Shown in pieces: positions 1-5,111 of a stretch of 5,419 nucleotides of DNA. The notes beneath the pieces are model-generated. The model was not told where the DNA came from. It searched no databases and saw nothing but the letters and a program-made list of their open reading frames with translations. The stretch's first letter is position 1, and the number at the start of each line of letters is the position of its first letter. The stretch is taken from NCBI GenBank assembly GCA_902826385.1, contig CADEEU010000146.1, forward strand, positions 3,239 to 8,657. The letters are read 5' to 3'. A program made the translations under genes and the position numbers. Source of the stretch: an uncultured Acidobacteriota bacterium (GTDB taxonomy: Bacteria > Acidobacteriota > Blastocatellia > Pyrinomonadales > Pyrinomonadaceae).

Positions 1-1
1 T

Positions 2-100
2 GACGACCAGGATTTTGTCGCCAGGTATCAAAAGGGCCTGCAGCAAAACCTGGAAGCTGCCGCCATCCAGGGAGACCTGCGCAAACTTCTTTCATCTTAA
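2..100 (+). CDS. C-terminal fragment of an unidentified protein
   Basis: The frame starting at base 2 is open from the window edge to a TAA at 98-100 and encodes 32 residues ending in GDLRKLLSS. The peptide is rich in Gln, Ala, Leu, Lys and Arg and looks like an amphipathic helix (YQKGLQQNLEAAAIQGDLRK). About two thirds of its codons end in G or C, as expected for coding DNA here. The gene converges on the transaldolase gene, with only 8 bases between the two stop codons and no terminator hairpin between them. I do not recognise the family from so short a tail. Other frames are also open over these 100 bases, so coding status is likely but not proven; the upstream sequence would settle it. 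Confidence 0.45.
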   Translation, partial: DDQDFVARYQKGLQQNLEAAAIQGDLRKLLSS

Positions 101-108
101 ACTTTAAG

Positions 109-759
109 TTAATCCCTGCCGCTTTTCTTCCAATCCGCGAGGAACGCTTCGAGTCCCTTGTCGGTCAGCGGGTGCTTAACCAACTGCTGGATGACCTTAA
201 AAGGTATCGTCGCCACATCGGCCCCGACCAGGGCACAATCCACGATGTGCATCGGATGCCGTATCGACGCCGCCAGGACTTCGGTCTTAAAACCGTAGTT
301 GCCATAGATCTGCACGATGTCCTGGATCAACTGCATTCCGTTCGTTGCAACGTCGTCCAGGCGTCCGATAAAAGGTGAAATATATCTCGCACCGGCTTTT
401 GCAGCGAGGATCGCCTGGGCGGCCGAGAAACAGAGCGTTACGTTTACGCCCGTGCCTTCATTGGTCAAAACGCGAGTCGCCTTTAAACCGTCCAAGGTCA
501 GCGGACATTTGACCACCACGTTCGGAGCGATCTTTGCCAGCTCGCGTCCCTGTTCGAGCATTCCCGCGGTGTCGAGCGCGGTTACCTCGGCCGAAACGTC
601 GCCTTTAACGATCGAGCAGATCTTCGCGATGTGTTCCTTGAAATCGACGTCACCTTCTTTTGCGACAAGCGTAGGGTTGGTGGTGACGCCGTCGATCATC
701 CCCAGCTCGTTTGCCTCGCGAATCTCGTCCAAATTAGCGGTATCGATAAAAAATTTCAT
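109..759 (-). CDS. fsa: Transaldolase, small fsa/TalC-type family
   Basis: This 216-residue class I aldolase of the fsa/talC/mipB family has the family's usual length of about 215-220. It is a cytosolic single-domain TIM barrel that moves dihydroxyacetone units between sugar phosphates in the non-oxidative pentose phosphate pathway. Visible landmarks are FFIDTANLDEI at 3-13 (Asp6), GVTTNPTLVAKEG at 24-36, the Schiff-base lysine Lys84 in VVVKCPLT, TLCFSAAQA at 108-116, YISPFIGRLDD at 126-136, and ASIRHP at 164-169. Residue 130 in SPF is Phe, where E. coli fructose-6-phosphate aldolase has Tyr131; from what is known of the family this favours true transaldolase activity, although automatic annotation often says fructose-6-phosphate aldolase. 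The ATG is preceded by GGAGA five bases upstream, the best ribosome site in the window. It is last in a probable operon, 21 bases after the zinc-ribbon gene. Confidence 0.95.
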   Translation of the reverse strand: MKFFIDTANLDEIREANELGMIDGVTTNPTLVAKEGDVDFKEHIAKICSIVKGDVSAEVTALDTAGMLEQGRELAKIAPNVVVKCPLTLDGLKATRVLTNEGTGVNVTLCFSAAQAILAAKAGARYISPFIGRLDDVATNGMQLIQDIVQIYGNYGFKTEVLAASIRHPMHIVDCALVGADVATIPFKVIQQLVKHPLTDKGLEAFLADWKKSGRD

Positions 760-763
760 AGTT

Positions 764-768
764 TCTCC
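764..768 (-). promoter_or_regulatory. Shine-Dalgarno site of the transaldolase gene
   Basis: On the minus strand GGAGA is followed by five bases (the last being T760) and then the ATG at 759-757. It fixes the start of the transaldolase. It stands out because none of the other four complete genes in the window has an equally good site at the normal spacing. Confidence 0.7.
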
Positions 769-780
769 GTGTTGATCGGC

Positions 781-1308
781 CTACTTGCGCGGAACCAGAA
801 ATAGGATCAGGTTTATCCCGAGGGTGACTAGTCCGATAATTGCAAAAGTCTTGTTTTTAGAATTTCGTACTGTATAAATCCCGACGGCTGCACCGGCTAC
901 CAAAAGCAGTAGCCACATCAGAAAATTTGCGGACAGCAAATAGTCGGTCAACGAATAGACGTAGGTTTTTTCGAGATAAAGCCACTGCCACCAGTTGTGA
1001 GCAAGCGCGAGCACGACAGGGACTGTCTCAACAGCACTTGTCGTTCGCGAGACCGAAACATTCTCTTCGCTCGTTTCCGTCCGCGTTTCAGTTTTCTGCC
1101 TGGCTGCTGCATCCGAGATAACGACGGTCTCTTCCGAAACACGTTCAGTCAACGGAGCGTGTTGCGCGGGCGATCCGGCGGTCGGACGCATCGTCGGGAT
1201 CGTTGCCGTCGCCGATTGCGGCGCGAACGCCAATCTGGTTCCGTCTTCGAGACAGAATTCGAGCATGTTGTCGAAATAATCGGCGTTGCACTTTGGGCAG
1301 CGTTTCAT
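781..1308 (-). CDS. Zinc-ribbon protein with two C-terminal membrane helices
   Basis: This 175-residue protein of unknown function has three parts. Residues 1-26 form a short zinc-ribbon-like module, MKRCPKCNADYFDN then FCLEDGTRL, with Cys4, Cys7 and Cys19. There is no fourth Cys anywhere in the protein, so a site would need Asp22 or another ligand, or be degenerate. Residues 27-95 are a low-complexity linker rich in Thr, Ser, Glu and Ala, probably disordered. Residues about 127-147 (FLMWLLLLVAGAAVGIYTV) and 154-172 (TFAIIGLVTLGINLILFLV) are two hydrophobic helices joined by a basic turn RNSKNK. A Trp- and Tyr-rich stretch (NWWQWLYLEKTYVY, 105-118) precedes the first helix. The likely picture is a cytoplasmic ribbon tethered to the inner membrane. 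Proteins with this opening are common in Acidobacteriota to my knowledge, usually without assigned function. It lies between the FAH-family and transaldolase genes. No good Shine-Dalgarno site is visible. Confidence 0.85.
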   Translation of the reverse strand: MKRCPKCNADYFDNMLEFCLEDGTRLAFAPQSATATIPTMRPTAGSPAQHAPLTERVSEETVVISDAAARQKTETRTETSEENVSVSRTTSAVETVPVVLALAHNWWQWLYLEKTYVYSLTDYLLSANFLMWLLLLVAGAAVGIYTVRNSKNKTFAIIGLVTLGINLILFLVPRK

Positions 1309-1346
1309 TTACAAATCAGTATTCTTGACGCGGGGCTCGCACTAGC

Positions 1347-1976
1347 TTACTTCACGCTATTTCTCAGCAATCCGATACCTTCGATTTCTACTTCGCACAC
1401 ATCGCCTGAACTGAGCTTTGAAACTCCCGAAGGCGTACCGGTGGCGATCAGGTCACCGGGCAGCAGCGTCATCATGTTTGAAATGTATCGTATCAAAAAG
1501 TCCACCGGGAAGACCATTTCCGATGTCCTGCCATCCTGCATGACAATGCCGTTGACGCGGCAGACAACTCGTATGTCCGAAACATCCGCGTCCTTTTCTA
1601 TCGCGGGACCGACCGGACAAAACGTATCGAATGATTTCGCTCTCGCAAACTGGCCGTCACGCCGTTGAAGATCGCGTGCCGTTACGTCGTTCAAACAAGT
1701 AAAGCCTGCGATATAGTTGAACGGATTTTCGTCATCGGACAAATCCTTGCACATATGTCCGATAACCACACCAAGCTCGGCTTCGTGCTCGACCTGATCG
1801 GATTGCGGCGGCAGTATTATCGGCTGATCATGCATGATGACGGCCGACGGCGCCTTCAAAAATAGCATCGGCTCTTTCGGCACTTCGTTGCCTAGTTCGG
1901 CGGCGTGTTCGGCATAATTTCGTCCGACGCAGACAATCTTTGACGGACGAAAATCCTTATTGATCTCGACTTTCAT
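1347..1976 (-). CDS. Fumarylacetoacetate hydrolase (FAH) family protein, FAHD1/YcgM-like
   Basis: This 209-residue cytosolic FAH-fold enzyme has the length of single-domain members such as FAHD1 and YcgM. Motifs in order are CVGRNYAEHAAELG (16-29), PMLFLKAPSAV (36-46), EHEAELGVVIG (63-73), GFTCLNDVTARDLQ (91-104), RAKSFDTFCPVGPAI (112-126) and GDLIATGTPSGV (174-185). By alignment with FAHD1, Glu65, Glu67 and Asp97 should hold the Mg/Mn ion, His24 and Glu27 match the catalytic His-Glu pair, and Lys114 matches the active-site lysine. All are present, so the enzyme should be active. Family activities include acylpyruvate hydrolysis, oxaloacetate decarboxylation or tautomerisation, and decarboxylation or hydration steps of aromatic acid breakdown. 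No catabolic neighbours narrow this down, and oxaloacetate tautomerase or acylpyruvase are the best guesses. It is first in the three-gene minus-strand cluster. I see neither a strong promoter nor a Shine-Dalgarno site upstream of its ATG. Confidence 0.93.
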   Translation of the reverse strand: MKVEINKDFRPSKIVCVGRNYAEHAAELGNEVPKEPMLFLKAPSAVIMHDQPIILPPQSDQVEHEAELGVVIGHMCKDLSDDENPFNYIAGFTCLNDVTARDLQRRDGQFARAKSFDTFCPVGPAIEKDADVSDIRVVCRVNGIVMQDGRTSEMVFPVDFLIRYISNMMTLLPGDLIATGTPSGVSKLSSGDVCEVEIEGIGLLRNSVK

Positions 1977-2074
1977 AGCACTGAATGAATGTAATTTTCA
2001 GCGGTTGCTTTTTAAGACTGTAAGGTCAGTACAAATAAATGTCGAGCCGGGGGTGGGACCAAAACTTCGGCTTG

Positions 2075-2123
2075 AAAAAAGTTTAAAAAAACATTGACAA
2101 ACACTAGGCCGATACGCTATTCT
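2075..2123 (+). promoter_or_regulatory. Strong sigma-70-type promoter with UP-like A-tracts
   Basis: A perfect -35 box TTGACA lies at 2094-2099 and TATTCT (four of six consensus bases) at 2118-2123, separated by 18 bases. Just upstream are two A-tracts, 2075-2080 and 2085-2091, separated by GTTT and in the position of an UP element. This layout is typical of promoters for abundant stable RNAs. The predicted start is near A2130. The direction is plus, toward a stretch with no protein gene, and it points away from the FAH-family gene. A shared divergent control region is possible but not shown. Confidence 0.6.
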
Positions 2124-2129
2124 CTTCTT

Positions 2130-2341
2130 ACTGAACGCGAACAGTAACAGAAAGCGGCATAAGTTTTGCTTTCGGCCCGTTGGCCGCCATACAGGGAAAT
2201 CCGACGTGGAAATTATCTGATGGGAATACGGACGGTGGGAACACTTTTGAGAGTCTCGTCGGCACTTGCTCTTGACTCGATACAAGGTAGCTAGAAAAGA
2301 TAGAAGGTCTGTTGCCGGCATGCAGCAGGCCTTTTCTTTTT
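2130..2341 (+). ncRNA. Candidate structured small RNA, unclassified
   Basis: A transcript of about 210 nucleotides is predicted between the strong promoter at 2075-2123 and the intrinsic terminator at 2304-2341. No convincing protein is encoded on either strand. Helices I can draw are: TTACTG/CAGTAA around AACGCGAA (2128-2147, straddling the start); GAAAGC/GCTTTC (2150-2155 with 2168-2173); CGGCC-CGTT-GGCCG (2173-2186); GGUG-GGAA-CACU with a GNRA-type loop (2234-2245); GAGTC/GACTC (2251-2255 with 2274-2278); and a possible long-range CCGACG/CGTCGG (2201-2206 with 2257-2262). Some of these compete. Positions 2193-2250 hold four GGAA motifs in an imperfect repeat. Size and promoter strength would suit 6S RNA, but I could not draw its long closing helix and central bubble. 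The conserved features of SRP RNA, tmRNA or RNase P RNA are not seen. The class is open; existence is inferred, not shown. Confidence 0.5.
2304..2341 (+). terminator. Intrinsic terminator of the candidate small RNA
   Basis: A 12-base-pair stem forms from AAGGTCTGTTGC (2304-2315) and GCAGCAGGCCTT (2322-2333) around the loop CGGCAT, with two G-U pairs and no mismatch. It is followed by TTCTTTTT (2334-2341). On the minus strand the two wobbles become A-C mismatches and the tail is poorer, so the signal is oriented to the plus strand. Confidence 0.8.
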
Positions 2342-2360
2342 ATTTGACGCACCGGCTTCT

Positions 2361-2384
2361 AAATTTTGCCTAAGCAGAATTTTT
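2361..2384. terminator. AT-rich hairpin between convergent transcripts
   Basis: AAATTTTGC (2361-2369) pairs with GCAGAATTT (2374-2382) around CTAA, with one G-U pair as plus-strand RNA. T-runs lie at the right end, and the minus-strand copy is AT-rich on both sides. It begins two bases beyond the stop codon of the minus-strand lipoprotein gene. It could end that transcript, serve as a back-up stop for the small RNA, or do both. It is weaker than the terminator at 2304-2341. Confidence 0.4.
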
Positions 2385-2385
2385 A

Positions 2386-3591
2386 TCAAGGCTCCGGTCC
2401 GAACGGTTTGCCGGTTTCGCTTTCCGATACCATATTTTCTTCGACGCTTCCGCCCTCATCCGACTTCGGTACCGTTTCGCTTACGACCTCGCTCGCTTCG
2501 CTGACGTTTCCGAACTTGTCCGTCGCAACAATGTAGTAGAAATATGTCTTGCCCGGCTCGACCGTCGTGTCCTGGTACGTATTGGTGTCGATCCCTTGCG
2601 GAGTCAGCAGCAGCCATGAGCTCTTATCCGTACCTGCCTCTTCAGAGCGGTATATTTTGTAACCGACGACATCGCGTTCCGGATTGGGCGGAAAGAAGAT
2701 CGAGATCGATTTCGGCGCGGCCCCGATCGTGATCGACACAGGAGGGCCAGGGTTGAAGGTATCTTTCGGCGTTACCTGGATTATGTTCGACTCGGTGCTT
2801 TCTGTAGGCGTGTCGCCGGTCCCGGCCGACACTGCACGTACGAAATAAAAGTATTCCTTATCGAATTCGAAGGTGCTGTCGGCATAGGACGCTTCGGTCA
2901 CCAGCGTTTTATTAATAAGTGCCCCGGCCTGTGTTGGCGACGCGGACCTATATACGTTGTAACCGGCAAGGTTGACCGGCGTCGTTCCGTCCGCGTTAGC
3001 GGTCGGGGCAGTCCAGCTTAACTCTATTGCGTCCTGCGTCACGCTTGCCGAGAGCCCGGTTGGTCCTGCCGAAACTTTACTTTCCGGCTCGATCGCGACG
3101 ATGTTTGAGAACGGAGCCCTTTGTCCCGACGCGTTAACGAATCTGACCGCGTAACGCAAACGCGACGGCTGGCCCGCGAACTGAAGAGTGTCCGTATATG
3201 AAAGCGTTTTGAGATTAAAGTCGTCATCGCCGACCGGCAGTGAACCGATCAACACGCTTCGGGACGCGAATTGTTCTTCCGAAAGATTTGAGGGCGACGT
3301 CAGCCGTTCTGCCAGTCGGTATACATCGACCGTTTTGATATGACGCACATCGTTCGCCGCGGCATTTTTCTCTGGCATTTTCCACGACAAGATAATGCGG
3401 TTACCCCGCTGAAAGCCGCTGATCTCGGCCCGTTGAAACACTTTCGGCTCAGGCGGAAGCGGCGGTTTTCGTTTGCCGCAGGAAATTCCCGCGATTGTTA
3501 TAAGGGCAAGCAGGCATATAAAGACAATCGGCGTGCGTACCGAAGCTAATGCGTTCACTGAAGTTCGGCACGGCCGACGTTTGAAAAGCAT
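2386..3591 (-). CDS. Lipoprotein with three fibronectin type III domains
   Basis: This 401-residue envelope protein has a basic N-terminus (MLFKRRPCR), a hydrophobic segment at 21-38 and Cys39 in GISCGK, which reads as a lipoprotein signal with a slightly irregular lipobox (Gly at -3). A proline-rich spacer RKPPLPPEPK follows. Three fibronectin type III-like domains come next: about 50-170 (most divergent), 175-275 and 282-375. The second and third show the repeated pattern LSWTAP or FFPPNP, then GYNVYRS or GYKIYRS, then YFYFVRAVS or YFYYIVATD. The last 25 residues (376-401) are acidic and low complexity. No catalytic motif is visible, so a binding or scaffold role in the cell envelope is likely. 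It starts 11 bases after the hslU stop and is probably co-transcribed with hslVU. The ATG lacks a good Shine-Dalgarno site (only AGG about 11 bases upstream). Domain type is firm; ligand and function are unknown. Confidence 0.88.
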   Translation of the reverse strand: MLFKRRPCRTSVNALASVRTPIVFICLLALITIAGISCGKRKPPLPPEPKVFQRAEISGFQRGNRIILSWKMPEKNAAANDVRHIKTVDVYRLAERLTSPSNLSEEQFASRSVLIGSLPVGDDDFNLKTLSYTDTLQFAGQPSRLRYAVRFVNASGQRAPFSNIVAIEPESKVSAGPTGLSASVTQDAIELSWTAPTANADGTTPVNLAGYNVYRSASPTQAGALINKTLVTEASYADSTFEFDKEYFYFVRAVSAGTGDTPTESTESNIIQVTPKDTFNPGPPVSITIGAAPKSISIFFPPNPERDVVGYKIYRSEEAGTDKSSWLLLTPQGIDTNTYQDTTVEPGKTYFYYIVATDKFGNVSEASEVVSETVPKSDEGGSVEENMVSESETGKPFGPEP

Positions 3592-3602
3592 TGAGAGATT
3601 AC

Positions 3603-5006
3603 CTATAGAACGTACTGCCTGAGGTTTTGATCCTGAACAAGTCCGCCGAGACGATTCGTAACATAAACCTCGTCTATTACCTGAAGTTTTTCTTCGAGCT
3701 CGTTTCCGAGAAAGCTTATTTCTTCAAGCAATTTCTCAAGTAGTGTATGAAGCCTTCGGGCGCCGATGTTTTCAGTCGTCTTGTTTATCTCCGCCGTCAT
3801 GTCGGCAAGTTTCGAGATAGCGTCATCGGTAAATTCCAACTGGACGCCTTCCGTTTGCAACAGCGCCTGGTACTGCTTAATCAGCGAATTTTTCGGCTGC
3901 GTGAGAATTCGCTTTAAGTCTTCTACCGTAAGTGACTCGAGCTCGACGCGAATCGGAAATCTTCCCTGAAGCTCCGGTATCAGGTCCGAGGGTTTCGACA
4001 CATGAAATGCACCGGCGGCGATGAACAAGATGTGCTCGGTGTTCACCATTCCATACTTTGTGTTAACGTTCGTTCCTTCGACTATCGGCAGCAGGTCGCG
4101 CTGAACTCCTTCACGCGATACATCGGGGTTGCCGCCCGATTCGCGGCCGGCAATCTTGTCGATCTCATCGAGGAAAATGATGCCCGAGTTTTCCGCTTTT
4201 TTTATCGCGGACCGGACGATCTGGTCCATATCGACCAGGCTCTCCTGCTCATCGCGCAGCAACGCGGCCCTTGCGTCGATCAGCTTCATCCGCCGCCGCA
4301 CAGTTTTTGCGGGGAACAGATTGCCAAACATGTCTTTAAGATTGACACCCATTTCTTCCATGCCCTGGCCGCCGACAAAATCTATTGTCGTGTTGCCGCG
4401 TTCCTGGGTGTCTATCTCGATCATTCTTTCATCCAGATTGCCGCGCTTTAGCTGTTCGCGTAGCTTTTCGCGCGTGCGTCGGTGGGATGATTCGGCCTGG
4501 CTTGTTTCATCCTCGCCCGGTGTGGCCGATTGAAATCCGATACTGACCGGCGGCAGAAGAATATCAAGCAGCTTTTCTTCGGCGTTGTCTTCGGCCAGCG
4601 TTCGGACCTCTTCGTACGCGGAATGCTTCGACATTTCGACAGCGATCTCGGTCAGTTCGCGGATCATGCTTTCAACATCACGCCCCACGTAGCCGACCTC
4701 GGTAAATTTCGAAGCTTCGATCTTGATGAACGGCGAATCGGCGATTCTGGCTAGCCGACGGGCGATCTCCGTCTTGCCAACGCCGGTGGAACCGATCATC
4801 AGAATATTTTTCGGCAGCACGTCGCGGGCCATTTCTTCCAGGAGCTTTTGCCTGCGAATACGATTGCGCAATGCGACCGCGACCGCACGTTTGGCGGCGG
4901 ACTGACCGACGACATATCTGTCTAGTTCCTCGACAATTTGCCGTGGCGTCAGTTCGTCGAGTTTCGGTTTTGCGGCGGTCGTTTCGCCGCCGAGATAAAT
5001 GGCCAT
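3603..5006 (-). CDS. hslU: ATP-dependent protease ATPase subunit HslU (ClpY)
   Basis: HslU is the hexameric AAA+ unfoldase of the cytosolic HslUV protease; it unfolds substrates and threads them into the HslV chamber. The protein is 467 residues, against 443 in E. coli. The extra length is mainly about 15 residues at the N-terminus (MAIYLGGETTAAKPK before the usual LTPRQIVEELD). Landmarks are Walker A GSTGVGKT (72-79, Lys78; E. coli has GPTGVGKT), pore loop GYVG (105-108), the I domain at roughly 110-245, Walker B IIFLDEID (276-283, Asp280 and Glu281), VSREGVQRDLLPIVEG (296-311), arginine finger Arg349 in LQGRFPIRVEL, sensor-2 GARRLHT (415-421), and the C-terminal tail LRQYVL, which fits the family's HslV-docking end. 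All key residues are intact. The ATG follows GAAAAAACC with no Shine-Dalgarno site and lies 10 bases from the foot of the inverted repeat at 5017-5102. Confidence 0.97.
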   Translation of the reverse strand: MAIYLGGETTAAKPKLDELTPRQIVEELDRYVVGQSAAKRAVAVALRNRIRRQKLLEEMARDVLPKNILMIGSTGVGKTEIARRLARIADSPFIKIEASKFTEVGYVGRDVESMIRELTEIAVEMSKHSAYEEVRTLAEDNAEEKLLDILLPPVSIGFQSATPGEDETSQAESSHRRTREKLREQLKRGNLDERMIEIDTQERGNTTIDFVGGQGMEEMGVNLKDMFGNLFPAKTVRRRMKLIDARAALLRDEQESLVDMDQIVRSAIKKAENSGIIFLDEIDKIAGRESGGNPDVSREGVQRDLLPIVEGTNVNTKYGMVNTEHILFIAAGAFHVSKPSDLIPELQGRFPIRVELESLTVEDLKRILTQPKNSLIKQYQALLQTEGVQLEFTDDAISKLADMTAEINKTTENIGARRLHTLLEKLLEEISFLGNELEEKLQVIDEVYVTNRLGGLVQDQNLRQYVL

Positions 5007-5016
5007 TGGTTTTTTC

Positions 5017-5102
5017 GTTCAGAGTTCAGGCTTAGCTTGCCTCTTCTTTAATACGCTTCTTAGAAAAACTGCGAAGAACAAGCTAAAGCTTGAACTCTGA
5101 AC
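5017..5102. repeat. Imperfect inverted repeat, REPIN-like element
   Basis: Left arm 5017-5039 and right arm 5079-5102 pair over 23 base pairs with one G-U and one bulged A (5085), around a 39-base centre that can itself fold weakly (TTCTT 5044-5048 with AAGAA 5074-5078). Each arm also contains its own small palindrome: CAAGCT-AA-AGCTTG at 5079-5092, and CAGGCT-T-AGCTTG at 5027-5039. Two small palindromes in opposite orientation is the layout of REPIN/BIME elements. Beyond the right arm GAACTCT is repeated in tandem (5092-5098, 5099-5105), and a perfect palindrome GAGCTTTAAAGCTC (5107-5120) covers the hslV stop codon. Neither side carries a T-tract after the stem, so it does not look like an intrinsic terminator. 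It fills most of the 105-base hslV-hslU gap. Whether it is repeated elsewhere cannot be seen here. Confidence 0.6.
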
Positions 5103-5111
5103 TCTTGAGCT

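Noticed and set aside
997..1668. 223-codon plus-strand frame opposite the zinc-ribbon and FAH-family genes
   Set aside because: It straddles two well-supported minus-strand genes; its translation is Arg- and Ser-rich with no recognisable domain. It is an antisense shadow.
1977..2040. Minus-strand promoter for the FAH-family cluster
   Set aside because: The best pairs found (TTGTAC or TTACAG with poor -10 boxes) match consensus too weakly to call. The cluster must have a promoter, but I cannot place it.
2220..2294. Possible 24-residue plus-strand small ORF (ATG at 2220, TAG at 2292)
   Set aside because: A weak GGAAA lies upstream, but the frame runs through the repeat and hairpins of the candidate RNA. 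The length is well within chance expectation. Only conservation of the frame would revive it.
2130..2303. 6S RNA, SRP RNA, tmRNA or riboswitch assignment
   Set aside because: Size and promoter fit 6S RNA, but I could not form the closing helix and central bubble. The SRP core GGAAGGAAGCAG-like loop and tmRNA ends are missing, and no downstream plus-strand gene exists for a riboswitch to control.
1998..2352. Minus-strand reading frames of 107 and 74 codons in the intergenic region
   Set aside because: Their products are rich in Ser, Arg, Phe, Cys and Pro with no domain-like pattern. They overlap each other and the strong plus-strand promoter, hairpins and terminator, and neither has a ribosome site. 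They are best explained as shadows of the RNA locus.
4002..4533. Plus-strand frames of 149 and 134 codons opposite hslU
   Set aside because: They are antisense to a highly conserved, fully intact hslU and show no family features.
5017..5102. Intrinsic terminator between hslV and hslU
   Set aside because: The stem is long, but neither strand has a run of T after it (GAAAAAACC on the minus strand, TCTTGAGC on the plus strand), and the loop is 39 bases.
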